In this document: positions 53,107 through 61,933 of the stretch, piece by piece
How the letters are laid out: the number at the start of each line of letters is the position of its first letter
How positions within the stretch are numbered: the stretch's first letter is position 1
Assembly: GCA_017517705.1 (NCBI GenBank)
Contig: JAFWYM010000025.1
Location: forward strand, 36,830 to 100,829
Direction: 5' to 3'
Length of the DNA stretch: 64,000 nucleotides
Origin: Alistipes sp.
GTDB taxonomy: Bacteria > Bacteroidota > Bacteroidia > Bacteroidales > Rikenellaceae
The notes under the pieces: generated by a model
Told to the model about the DNA's origin: nothing
Databases searched by the model: none
Seen by the model: the letters and a program-made list of their open reading frames with translations, nothing else
Position numbers and translations under genes: made by a program

Positions 53107-53985
53107 CTAAAAACCTTCGCGGAGGATACGCTCGGCTTCATCCTCCGATATCCACTCGAAGATGTTGACGTATGTACCTACGGTGCCCACGCCGTCGACA
53201 AACATCGTTGTGTAGAGCACAAGGAACCTCTCGCAGCTGCTGTAGTACGATGTGTAGCCCGTGGGTGTCATCATCTCGAGCTCGCCATTGCCGTATATCG
53301 TGCCGAAGGCCTCGCCCGTGGTACCTATGGTCTGCGTCGGCATCTCTACCGTGGGGTTTAGGCGGTCGTCGGTATGTAGCTCGAGGCTTATGTCGTAGCC
53401 ATCGTAGAACATATCCTTCACAACGATTGTGTTTGTGTTCTCTTCCGACCTATGTGTCGTCACCAAGCGCGCATCTGCACCCATATATTGCATTATCCAC
53501 GACGATGTAAGCTTCGCATAGCCCGTGAACATATCTATATCCGTGGGGCAGCATTTGTGTAGGCGAATCTCGGTGTCGGTGCCATACGTATCCCAGATGT
53601 TCTCCTTGTCGATAACTAATCGCAGTGCCACGCCGAGGGAGTCGGTGAGGGATATATTCTCGGGGTTACCCTTTATGCGTAGCGAGGTGTTAAGCTCGCC
53701 TGCAGGTATGCGCAGTGTGTTTGTCTCGAGGGTGTAGTGGAGCCCTTCGATGGCATTGCTACGCTCGGCGACGACCTCCACGCCTATCGTGCGGTCGTGG
53801 TTGGCTGTGCGTGTTGCCGTTATGGGTATCGAGAACCACTCCTCGCTATCGAGGATGCCTATGTCGTGGCTCTCGGCCGAGAACATAATGTAGCTATCGC
53901 CATTGTATGTTGTGTACTCGGTCTTGCATGCCGTGGCTATAAGCGCCACACCTGCGGTTATTAGTATAATGTCTCTTATATTCAT
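53107..53985 (-). CDS. SusE/F-position lipoprotein (DUF4843/DUF4984-like)
   Basis: 292 residues, lipobox ATAC (C20). The N-terminal half (YIMFSAESHDIGILDSEEWFSIPITATRT through LRLVIDKENIWD) has the Calx-beta-like strand pattern of DUF4843 proteins that follow SusD. The C-terminal half (CCPTDIDMFTGYAKLTSSWIMQYM) resembles DUF4984. It starts 5 bp after susD, as expected for the surface lipoprotein that helps the SusC/SusD pair. Domain names are from memory of the family. Confidence 0.75.
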   Translation of the reverse strand: MNIRDIILITAGVALIATACKTEYTTYNGDSYIMFSAESHDIGILDSEEWFSIPITATRTANHDRTIGVEVVAERSNAIEGLHYTLETNTLRIPAGELNTSLRIKGNPENISLTDSLGVALRLVIDKENIWDTYGTDTEIRLHKCCPTDIDMFTGYAKLTSSWIMQYMGADARLVTTHRSEENTNTIVVKDMFYDGYDISLELHTDDRLNPTVEMPTQTIGTTGEAFGTIYGNGELEMMTPTGYTSYYSSCERFLVLYTTMFVDGVGTVGTYVNIFEWISEDEAERILREGF

Positions 53986-53990
53986 AGATC

Positions 53991-55517
53991 TTATCTGTTG
54001 CTCTCGTTAGGTAGTATCATCGAGCCTGGCGACTCGAGTTCGTGCTGCGGTATGGGCCATACGAAGCGTGGGTCGTCGGCCTCGACCTTGAGTGATGAGC
54101 CGCTCTCGAGCGACTCGCTCTGCGGTGTGCGCTCGAAGCCCTTATGCCAGCGCTTGAGGTCCATCAGTCGGAAGCCCTCCATATATAGCTCCTTGACGCG
54201 CTCCTCTTGGATAATCTGCATGGCATTATCCTCGGTCATCGACACACCACCACCAAATGATGCGTAGCGTGCCTCGCGTAGCGTGGCTATATCCTCACCC
54301 GCAAGGGCATAGTTGCCGCGACCCTCGGCGTAGGCCTCGGCACGTATGAGGTGCTGCTCGGCAAGGCGCAGGGGCTTGGGCATCGAGGTGTGAAGTATCT
54401 GGCTCTGATAGAAGTTCATGTTGCCGAAGTACTTCACCAGGAGTGGCCATGTGAGGCCGTGGCTATGTCCCGTGGTGTAGCTGTAGAAGTAGTTGCCATA
54501 GCGTAGGTCGTTGGTGTCGTAGAGGCCCAGCACCCACTCTGCGGGGACGTAGTCGGGCTTCATCGACGAGTAGTCGTAGTTGAAGAATATGCTACCCAAT
54601 GCTCCGCCGTAGGAGTTTAGCGTAAATCCTACTTTCCAGATGATCTCCGTGGCATCGTCATACTGCCACATGTATGTGAAGTAGCTCATTCCCGAGGTGT
54701 ACTCCGTTGTTGCCGACGAGAGGATGTAGTAGCCACTGTCGATCACCTTCGACGAGTAGTCGATGGCAGCCTCGTAGTCCTTCATATATAGTGCTACGCG
54801 CGCCCGCAAGGCGTATGCCGTATACTCGTTGAAGTATGTGGCGTTGTATATGTTGCCGTTCAGACTCTTCTCGTCTATATCCATAAGCTCGGCAGCCTTG
54901 TCGAGATCCTTGATTACGCGCTCGTACGAGTCCTGGAGTGTGGCACGCATCATCGGCTCCTCGGTGTTGTACTTCGTCACGAGCACCACGCCGAGCTCCG
55001 CGTCAGCCTGCTCCTTGCTCTCGTACGCCTTGCAGTAGAGCTTTATGAGCTCCGAGTAGGCTAAGGCGCGGGCGAAGTATGCCTCGCCACATATCTGGTT
55101 GAAGCTATCTATCTCCTGGTCGGTTGTGAGCGTGAGCTCCACCCTCGGGGCGTACTCCAAGAGGAAGTTGGCGCGGGCAATGACGTCGTATAGCGATGCA
55201 TATACGGCTGTTATCTCGCTATTTGTAGCAAGGATATCCCAGCGCCAGATGTTACCATAGATGTTCGTGTAACCATTTATGGCGTATGCAAGGTCGCACT
55301 GTATGTCCGGCAGTAGCGTGAGGTAACCACTATAGAGGGCGCTGCTTTTGAAGGCGGCATATACGCCTATGGCTGCCTGGTCGAGCTCCTCGAGGGTATT
55401 TATGGCCTTATCTGCGGGGATGGCATGCTCGGGGTATTTGTCCAAGCAGGATGTGGCGGTGGACGCTATGAGTACCATCGTCGCGAGGCTTGTAAGTAGT
55501 ATCTGTATCTTTCTCAT
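53991..55517 (-). CDS. susD: SusD/RagB-family outer-membrane nutrient-binding lipoprotein
   Basis: 508 residues, lipobox TSC (C24) followed by LDKYPE, the usual SusD start. Tetratricopeptide-like helices: AAIGVYAAFKSSALYSGYL, CGEAYFARALAYSELIKLYCKAYE and ALRARVALYMKDYEAAIDYSSKVI. The C-terminal RagB region has RLAEQHLIRAEAYAEGRGNYALAGEDIATLREARY and EERVKELYMEGFRLMDLKRW. It forms the lid of the SusC channel. Lies 12 bp after susC. Confidence 0.95.
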   Translation of the reverse strand: MRKIQILLTSLATMVLIASTATSCLDKYPEHAIPADKAINTLEELDQAAIGVYAAFKSSALYSGYLTLLPDIQCDLAYAINGYTNIYGNIWRWDILATNSEITAVYASLYDVIARANFLLEYAPRVELTLTTDQEIDSFNQICGEAYFARALAYSELIKLYCKAYESKEQADAELGVVLVTKYNTEEPMMRATLQDSYERVIKDLDKAAELMDIDEKSLNGNIYNATYFNEYTAYALRARVALYMKDYEAAIDYSSKVIDSGYYILSSATTEYTSGMSYFTYMWQYDDATEIIWKVGFTLNSYGGALGSIFFNYDYSSMKPDYVPAEWVLGLYDTNDLRYGNYFYSYTTGHSHGLTWPLLVKYFGNMNFYQSQILHTSMPKPLRLAEQHLIRAEAYAEGRGNYALAGEDIATLREARYASFGGGVSMTEDNAMQIIQEERVKELYMEGFRLMDLKRWHKGFERTPQSESLESGSSLKVEADDPRFVWPIPQHELESPGSMILPNESNR

Positions 55518-55529
55518 AGTATTGCACGT

Positions 55530-58469
55530 TTAGAAGGTGAGGTCGATGCCCAGAGAGTATTGGCGCGACATGGGGTACTGTGCCTTGTAGACGTTCGACG
55601 ACGACTCGGGGTCGATGCCCGTGAAGGCGGTGAAGGTAAAGAGGTTCTGTGCCTGCACGTATATGCGTGCCGAGGTGAAGAACTTACTCTTGCGCAGTAG
55701 GTTTGTAGGTAGCGAGTAGCTGAGCATCATGTTCTTAAGACGTAGGAACGAGGCATCCTCCAAGAAGCGTGAGTCCATCTGCGGTGTCACGCCATAGCGC
55801 GGGATGTCTGTCACATCACCAGGCTCCTTCCAGCGGTCGTAGAGGAGGCGGCGCGACTGGTTGTATACCGAGTATAGGCCGTTGCTCTCCTCGAAGAAGC
55901 GATCGTTGTTGAATACCCACCTGTCGGCTACCCACGCAAACTGAGCCGAGAGCGTCAGCCCCTTCCATGAGAGCGATGTGCCGAAGCCTCCCTGCCAGGG
56001 GGCTATGTAGCTCTTTCCGATCATCACCTTGTCGCTCTCGTTGAACTCGGTTGTCACCTCGCCCTCCTTGGTGAGCCATAGGGCATCGCCATTTGCGGGG
56101 TTAACACCGGCATAGCGGTTGATGTAGAACTCGCCCACGGGGTGACCCACGACGAGCTTCGTGCTTGTCGACGAGAGCTCATACTCGTTGAGGCCGTTAT
56201 ATAGCTCCGTAATCTTATTCTTGTTGTACGACACGTTTGCCGAGACGTTCCACACGAAACTACGCGAGCGTATGATGTCGGCGTTGAGCGCGAGCTCGAA
56301 GCCTCGGTTGACCATGGCGCCGATGTTGTCCCAGCGGAAGCCCTCGCCCTTGTCGGCATACGACACGGGCACCGACATAAGCATATCGGTGGTGAGCTTA
56401 TTGTAGAACTCGAGGTCTACATTCAGGCGGCTCCAGAAGCCGAGGTGCAGCGCTACGTTTGTTGTCCACAGCTTCTCCCAGCCGAGATCCTCATTGCCGC
56501 TCTGCAAGGGGTAGATACCCATGTTGTCGTTGTAGTTGGCGCCACCACCCACAAGGGCAAGGTGGTCGTAGTTGGGTATCGAGGAGTTACCCGACGTTCC
56601 CGTGCTAAATGCTAACTGCGCATTTGTGAGCCAGTCGGCACCCTCGAGGAACGACTCACGCTTGATGTTCCACATAAGACCTACCGACCAGAAGGCAGCC
56701 CAGCGGCCACCCTTGCCGAAGCGCGATGAGGCGTCGGTACGTATCGAGAAGTCGGCATAGTAGCGGTCGTCGTAGCTATACTCGGCACGCCCGAAGAACG
56801 AGAGGTAGCTGTAGGCATCCGTAACATCGCCCCACTGCGTCACGCGCGAGCCCGAAGATAGGGTGGTGAGGAAGTCGTTGTTTTGCCCCTGCGTGATAGC
56901 CTGAAATCCCTCGTATTGGTAGTCGATGCCCTCCTGTCCGAGCATGAAGTTGAGCGAGTGACGGTCATCTACCGTCATGCGATAGTTTATGGTGTTTGTG
57001 ACGGTGAGGTTGAGGGTATTGTAGGCGGCACGCCCGGCAACGCCTATGCCGTTGTTGGGCGTATAGCTCGGCATCGACTGCGCAAAGGCCGTCGAGTTGG
57101 TGAAGTCGGCACCAAACTGTGAGCGTATCGTGAGGTTCTCGATGGGTGTCACCTCGGCAAAGAGGGTTGTGAGCACCTTAAATTTCTTATTCTCCTGCGG
57201 GTTGTTCTCCATCCACTCCAAGGGGTTTTGTCCCGTGCCCTTCCACGAGCCGTCGCTCTCGGAGGCTATGGTGCCATCCTCGCGATAGGGATCCCAGTAG
57301 GGTAGCATGAAGCGGCTGGCGGAGATGGGTGAGTATAACGCATACTCGCCATCCTCGGCCTGCTCCACCTGCTCGAATACAGCCATGGTGTTGGTGCCCA
57401 CGCGCAGCCAGCGCGAGGCACGCACATCGGTGTTGGCGCGTATGCTGTAGCGTCTGAACGTCGAGCCCTGAGCAATACCATCCTGGTCGTAGAACGAGCC
57501 CGACACGTAGTAGTTCATCTTATCCGTGGCACGGCTTACCGAGATGTCGTAGTTTTGCAACATGGCGCGGTCGTTAAATACGGCATCGAGCCAGTTGACG
57601 TTGGTCTTGGAGAGTATGTCATAGTTCTGGCCTGTGTCGAGTCCCACCTCCTTCTCGAAGGCTATGCGCTCGGGGGTGTTCATCAGCTCCCAGTTGCCGT
57701 GAGCAAGCTGCGAGATGCCGAGCTGTGTGCGGAATGTAACCTTCGCAGCATCCATCGCCGTACCTCGCTTTGTGGTTATCACGACGACACCATTGGCGGC
57801 ACGCGCACCATAGATTGAGGATGATGAGGCATCTTTGAGTACAGATACCGACTCGATGTCCGAGGGCGATATGGCGTTGAAGTCGGAGCTTGTGATAGGC
57901 ACGCCATCGAGGATGAAGAGGGGTGCCGTGCCCGAGTTTATAGAATTAGTACCGCGAATTTGGAACGAGGCGGCCTTTGAGGGCTCTCCCGAGTTCGAGA
58001 GCACCATAAGACCGGGGCTCTGTCCCTGCAACGCTTGGTCGAAGCCTGCAGCAGGCACGCTCTCGAGCTTCTCGCTCTTGACGGTCGACACGGAGCCTGC
58101 AATCGTACCCTTCTTACGAACGCCGTAGGCTACGACAACAACCTCCTCAACAGCCTGGGCATCGCTCTGCATAACGACGTCGTGCTTAATCGCGGTGATG
58201 CCCGAGGGTACTACCCACTGCTCCGTGGCGAAGCCGATGTATTGGTAGCTTAGCGTTGTGCCCTCCGCAACGGTTATCGTATAGGAGCCATCCACGCCCG
58301 TGGTTACACCGGATGCGGGCCCCGAGATGACACTCACACCGATGAGGGGTAGGGAGTCCTCGGCAGATGTGACAATGCCGCTTACGGTGACACGTTGCTG
58401 TGCAGATGCCGCAAACGCTGTCACAATAAGACCGAGTGTCACGAAAAGTTTTAGGTATATCTGTTTCAT
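55530..58469 (-). CDS. susC: SusC/RagA-family TonB-dependent transporter
   Basis: 979 residues from the ATG at 58469 (MKQIYLKLF), chosen because it begins a normal signal peptide ending ASAQ; the upstream ATG at 58514 would bury it. A carboxypeptidase-D-like regulatory domain spans about 27-105, a TonB-box-like EEVVVVAYG 108-116, and the plug follows with IRGTNSINSGTAPLFILDGVPI and SIYGARAANGVVVITTKRG, both SusC hallmarks. The barrel ends in SLGIDLTF. There is no N-terminal FecR-interacting extension. First gene of the locus, under the promoter at 58502-58532. Confidence 0.96.
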   Translation of the reverse strand: MKQIYLKLFVTLGLIVTAFAASAQQRVTVSGIVTSAEDSLPLIGVSVISGPASGVTTGVDGSYTITVAEGTTLSYQYIGFATEQWVVPSGITAIKHDVVMQSDAQAVEEVVVVAYGVRKKGTIAGSVSTVKSEKLESVPAAGFDQALQGQSPGLMVLSNSGEPSKAASFQIRGTNSINSGTAPLFILDGVPITSSDFNAISPSDIESVSVLKDASSSSIYGARAANGVVVITTKRGTAMDAAKVTFRTQLGISQLAHGNWELMNTPERIAFEKEVGLDTGQNYDILSKTNVNWLDAVFNDRAMLQNYDISVSRATDKMNYYVSGSFYDQDGIAQGSTFRRYSIRANTDVRASRWLRVGTNTMAVFEQVEQAEDGEYALYSPISASRFMLPYWDPYREDGTIASESDGSWKGTGQNPLEWMENNPQENKKFKVLTTLFAEVTPIENLTIRSQFGADFTNSTAFAQSMPSYTPNNGIGVAGRAAYNTLNLTVTNTINYRMTVDDRHSLNFMLGQEGIDYQYEGFQAITQGQNNDFLTTLSSGSRVTQWGDVTDAYSYLSFFGRAEYSYDDRYYADFSIRTDASSRFGKGGRWAAFWSVGLMWNIKRESFLEGADWLTNAQLAFSTGTSGNSSIPNYDHLALVGGGANYNDNMGIYPLQSGNEDLGWEKLWTTNVALHLGFWSRLNVDLEFYNKLTTDMLMSVPVSYADKGEGFRWDNIGAMVNRGFELALNADIIRSRSFVWNVSANVSYNKNKITELYNGLNEYELSSTSTKLVVGHPVGEFYINRYAGVNPANGDALWLTKEGEVTTEFNESDKVMIGKSYIAPWQGGFGTSLSWKGLTLSAQFAWVADRWVFNNDRFFEESNGLYSVYNQSRRLLYDRWKEPGDVTDIPRYGVTPQMDSRFLEDASFLRLKNMMLSYSLPTNLLRKSKFFTSARIYVQAQNLFTFTAFTGIDPESSSNVYKAQYPMSRQYSLGIDLTF

Positions 58470-58501
58470 CAGAAATATGTTTATTTCAAAACTTGATAAT
58501 G

Positions 58502-58532
58502 CAAATATATGCAATTTTATTGGAATGACAAA
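58502..58532 (-). promoter_or_regulatory. Promoter of the Sus-like locus
   Basis: On the minus strand TTTG (58532-58529), 19 nt, TATATTTG (58509-58502). Both boxes are perfect. Leader about 30-35 nt. Confidence 0.65.
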
Positions 58533-58550
58533 GTTGTATTACACAACTTT
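58530..58550. promoter_or_regulatory. Inverted repeat at the susC -33 box (candidate operator)
   Basis: AAAGTTGT-ATTAC-ACAACTTT: perfect 8-bp arms with a 5-nt spacer, overlapping the TTTG of the susC promoter and extending upstream. No regulator gene adjoins the locus, so the binding protein is unknown. Confidence 0.5.
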
Positions 58551-58715
58551 TGCTAAAGCAAAGATATTTATCTATAACATGTGATGTCATTGTAGTATAA
58601 TATGTTCTTTTTATCGGGCGGTGGAATTTGAATTTTTGTCGTCAGTTTAGGCTTTTTTTGCCGGCAGAGTGATGAATTAGGTATTTATACTACCCTTGGC
58701 GCATGATGAAATTCA

Positions 58716-58723
58716 TACCTTTG
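58716..58723 (+). promoter_or_regulatory. Probable -7 box of the Hdr-like operon
   Basis: TACCTTTG, a perfect TAnnTTTG, 23 nt before the ATG at 58747. The upstream box is poor (CTTG at a spacing of about 17). Confidence 0.4.
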
Positions 58724-58746
58724 CCTTGCAAAACATTAGGTGTATT

Positions 58747-59442
58747 ATGGGTAAATATTTCGATATGTTGGCAGAGGATGTACGCCTCCACGAGGGTCTC
58801 AAGGCCTGTATGAATTGTGGTGTTTGCACGGCCGTATGTCCCGCTGCGGAGTTCTACAACTACGATCCGCGACAGATTGTGGCCATAGTGCAGACGCGCG
58901 ACGATGATGAGATCGAGCGCCTACTTAAGGGCAATGCTATATGGTATTGCGGGGAGTGTATGTCGTGCCGCCCACGCTGTCCGCGAGGTAACACCCCGGG
59001 ATATGTGATTCAGGCTCTTAGGACGCTATCGCAGAGGCTCGGCTTCTTCGTCGAGAGCGAGAAGGGGCGTCAGCAACTGGCCCTGAAGCGTATGATTGGC
59101 GATAATATCTTGGCTACGGGCTACTGCCTCACGCCACGTAACATACGCCCCGAGTTGCACCCTGAGCAGGGTGCCGTATGGGAGTGGATATATGATAACC
59201 ACGAGGATGTATACGGGCGATTCACTGAGACATATCTCAAGGAGGGTGCCGGTGCTCTGCGTCGCATGGACAGCGAGTCGATGAAGGAGATACATCGCAT
59301 CTTCGAGGTGTCGGGCGGCAAGCAGTTTTTCGATACCATCGAGCAACACTCCGAGCGTAAGGCGCGAGAGATGGGCTACGATGGAGCAACGGAGGAGTAT
59401 ATGCTTGAAACATATACCTATAACTCCGAGAATCACTATTAG
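58747..59442 (+). CDS. HdrC-like 4Fe-4S dicluster protein
   Basis: 231 residues from the ATG at 58747 (MGKYFDMLAEDVRL); the in-frame TTG upstream overlaps the promoter and is rejected. Two [4Fe-4S] motifs: CMNCGVCTAVCP (about 22-33) and CGECMSCRPRCP (about 66-77), the HdrC pattern. A helical tail of about 130 residues is longer than in HdrC and is not recognised. First of five Hdr-like genes. It probably carries electrons between the flavin subunit and the HdrB-like subunit. Confidence 0.85.
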   Translation: MGKYFDMLAEDVRLHEGLKACMNCGVCTAVCPAAEFYNYDPRQIVAIVQTRDDDEIERLLKGNAIWYCGECMSCRPRCPRGNTPGYVIQALRTLSQRLGFFVESEKGRQQLALKRMIGDNILATGYCLTPRNIRPELHPEQGAVWEWIYDNHEDVYGRFTETYLKEGAGALRRMDSESMKEIHRIFEVSGGKQFFDTIEQHSERKAREMGYDGATEEYMLETYTYNSENHY

Positions 59443-59468
59443 TAAGTAACCTTAAAAAGAGTATTGAG

Positions 59469-60554
59469 ATGAGACGTGCCTCATGGCAGGAGTATCAGAA
59501 AGATATAGCCTCCGACAAATATTACTATGCGCGTAGCTGCATACGTCAGAATTTCTTTCCTGGTAGCGAGCGTGCATTCTTGGATATTTTGCACAACGAC
59601 CTCGGCATAGATGTCTTTGATGACCCGCTGCACACCTCATGTACGGGCATAGGCTACCACTCCGACGTGGTGCCCTTGGAGACGATAATGACCGTTGTGG
59701 CGCGTCAATTCGCGCTTATGGCCGAGGCCGGATACGAGAACTTTATATCGTCGTGCATAACATCCTTCGGCATATATAACGAGGTGCTCGCCACGTGGGA
59801 GGAGTTTCCCGAGACGGAGGAGCGCACGCGAAAGTACTTGAAGGAGGCCACGGGACGTGAGCTCGTGAAGCCCCGCTCGATAGCCCACACCTCGGACATT
59901 ATGTTTCACCATCGTCAGGCCATAGCGCGCAAGGCTAAGCTTCGCCTGGTAAATAGGCATACGGGCGAGCCACTCAAGGTGGTAGAACATATTGGCTGTC
60001 ACTATGCTAAGATATTTCCTAAGTCGGGCATCGGAGGCTCGGAGTTCCCCTACGTGCTGGCCGGAATGATAGAGGCGTGGGGCGGCGATGTGGTGGACTA
60101 TCCCGAGCGTCGTCACTGTTGTGGCTTCGGCTTCCGTAACTACCTCGTGCAGGCCAATAGAGGCTCCTCGGTGGCCAACTCGCACAAGAAGCTCGAGAGC
60201 ATGGCGCCATATAAGCCCGACTTCATCGTAGCCAACTGTCCCGGGTGTGCTATGTTCCTGGATAAGTGGCAGTATGCCATTGCCGAGATGGAGGGTATGA
60301 CCTATGGTGCCGATGGGCGTGGTATCCCCGTGCTTACGTATGAGGAGATGGCGGGCTTGGTGCTCGGCTACGACCCCTGGGAGTTGGGCATGCAGATGCA
60401 TCAGGTAGATGTGGAGCCACTGCTGGATAAGATGGGTGTGGAGTACTCGCCCGAGGCTAAGTATCTGGGTGCCGGCGGTAAATATATAGGTAAGCCTGCC
60501 GATGTGGCGGTGAACTGTTTCGATCAACGACGTATTTACGAAATAAAGCGATAG
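59469..60554 (+). CDS. HdrB-like CCG-domain protein with degenerate first domain
   Basis: 361 residues. HdrB has two CCG domains, each binding an unusual [4Fe-4S] cluster. Here the C-terminal domain is complete (C177, C217/C218, C257, C260 in CHYAK, CCGFGF and CPGC). The N-terminal one keeps only C24, C58 and C96: the CC pair is SC, and the last CxxC is CxxS. So only one noncubane cluster is likely. Gap of 26 bp to the gene before and 3 bp to the gene after. The substrate disulfide is unknown; a methanogen substrate is not expected. Confidence 0.85.
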   Translation: MRRASWQEYQKDIASDKYYYARSCIRQNFFPGSERAFLDILHNDLGIDVFDDPLHTSCTGIGYHSDVVPLETIMTVVARQFALMAEAGYENFISSCITSFGIYNEVLATWEEFPETEERTRKYLKEATGRELVKPRSIAHTSDIMFHHRQAIARKAKLRLVNRHTGEPLKVVEHIGCHYAKIFPKSGIGGSEFPYVLAGMIEAWGGDVVDYPERRHCCGFGFRNYLVQANRGSSVANSHKKLESMAPYKPDFIVANCPGCAMFLDKWQYAIAEMEGMTYGADGRGIPVLTYEEMAGLVLGYDPWELGMQMHQVDVEPLLDKMGVEYSPEAKYLGAGGKYIGKPADVAVNCFDQRRIYEIKR

Positions 60555-60557
60555 AGG

Positions 60558-61580
60558 ATGGCAAAGAGAGTTGTTATCGTAGGTGGCGGTGCTGCAGGTA
60601 TGCAGACAGCCTTGGAACTTAAGTCACGTGGCATAGATCCCATCATCGTCGAGCGCGACATCGAGCTTGGTGGTAAGGCGCGAGGATGGCATAAGCTCTT
60701 CCCCTCGTTCACGCCTGCCGATGCCATTATGCGCCCCATAGCCGACAGGGTGCGTGCCGAGCGCATACGCTGCTTCTATGGCCAGGAGGTTACCTCGATA
60801 GCCTCCGACGGTGTGATGCTACGCTCGGGTGAGCGCATACCGGCAGATGCTGTGGTTGTGGCCACGGGCTTCACGCTCTTCGATGCGCACCGCAAGCAGG
60901 AGTATGGCTATGGCCTCTACGACAATGTTATAACGTCGGTAGACCTCGAGCGCATGATGAATAGTGGCAAGGTGCTGCTTACCGATGGCACCGAGCCACG
61001 ACGCATAGCGATACTTCACTGCGTGGGCTCGCGCGACGAGAAGGTGTGCCAGAAACACTGCTCGAAGGTCTGTTGCATAACGGGTGTAAAGCAGGCCATA
61101 GAGCTTAAGGAGATGTTCCCCACGGCCGATGTCTTTAACTTCTATATGGATATACGTATGTTCGGCCCGGGATATGAGGAGCTCTATCGCGAGGCGCAGC
61201 AGCGCTACAACGTACACTTCGTGCGTGGCCGTATATCGGAGGCAGCGGAGACAATAAATAAACGCATACAGATAAAGGCTGAGGATACGCTCACGGGGCG
61301 CCCGCTGAAGATGACCGTCGATATGCTTGTGTTGCTTGTGGGCATGAGTGCCAACTATGAGAATGAGGCGCTGGCTAAGAGTGCAGGTCTCTCGCTCGCC
61401 CCTAATGGCTACTATAAGGCCAACGACTCCTTCCTCGGTGCCGTATGTAGCGAGCGCGAGGGTATCTTCTTTGCCGGAGCGGCCACTGCCCCCAAGAGCC
61501 TTGCCGACACCCTCGCCGAGGCGGCACTCACGGCATCGGCCGTGGATGAGTACCTGCGAAACAGATATAACGAACGTTAG
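60558..61580 (+). CDS. HdrA-like FAD subunit (short form)
   Basis: 340 residues, about half the length of methanogen HdrA. N-terminal FAD-binding VVIVGGGAAGMQTALEL, then ERDIELGGKARGW, ADAVVVATGFTLFD, and the HdrA-specific loop CVGSRDEKVCQKHCSKVCC (about 155-173). IFFAGAATAPKSLADTLAEA is the second flavin motif. The N-terminal thioredoxin-reductase-like insert and C-terminal ferredoxin domains of full HdrA are missing. Such short forms occur in bacterial Hdr-like complexes. It may accept or bifurcate electrons; bifurcation is not shown by the sequence. Confidence 0.88.
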   Translation: MAKRVVIVGGGAAGMQTALELKSRGIDPIIVERDIELGGKARGWHKLFPSFTPADAIMRPIADRVRAERIRCFYGQEVTSIASDGVMLRSGERIPADAVVVATGFTLFDAHRKQEYGYGLYDNVITSVDLERMMNSGKVLLTDGTEPRRIAILHCVGSRDEKVCQKHCSKVCCITGVKQAIELKEMFPTADVFNFYMDIRMFGPGYEELYREAQQRYNVHFVRGRISEAAETINKRIQIKAEDTLTGRPLKMTVDMLVLLVGMSANYENEALAKSAGLSLAPNGYYKANDSFLGAVCSEREGIFFAGAATAPKSLADTLAEAALTASAVDEYLRNRYNER

Positions 61581-61585
61581 AAGCT

Positions 61586-61921
61586 ATGCGTAACTTAAAC
61601 TTCGGATATGGCATCAGCCGCCCGCGTGCCATAGATATGGATAACAACGACCTGCGCAAGAGCAATGCCATCATCGCCGAGATGCCCGAGTTGCAGGCCT
61701 GCATAGGTTGCGGGTCGTGTACGGCATCGTGTACGGCGGGTAATATCACCAACTTCAACTTTCGCAAGCTGCATACAGCCGTGCGCCGTGGTGAGTATCG
61801 CGGTGCCTATGAGGAACTTAATAAGTGTATGCTCTGCGGTAAGTGCCGTCTGGTATGCCCGCGAGGTATTAATACGCGAGCGATGATCATGCTCATAAAA
61901 CGTAAACTCGGAGACCTCTAA
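61586..61921 (+). CDS. Second HdrC-like 4Fe-4S protein
   Basis: 111 residues with two motifs, CIGCGSCTASCTAG (about 39-52) and CMLCGKCRLVCPRG (about 81-94). Shorter than the first HdrC-like protein and without the helical tail. Gap of 5 bp before and 12 bp after. It probably links the soluble HdrA/B-like part to the membrane subunit. Confidence 0.85.
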   Translation: MRNLNFGYGISRPRAIDMDNNDLRKSNAIIAEMPELQACIGCGSCTASCTAGNITNFNFRKLHTAVRRGEYRGAYEELNKCMLCGKCRLVCPRGINTRAMIMLIKRKLGDL

Positions 61922-61933
61922 AGACCATCAGCT

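Noticed and set aside
58470-58514. Upstream ATG for susC at 58514
   Set aside because: It would place 15 residues before a normal signal peptide and would lie inside the promoter.
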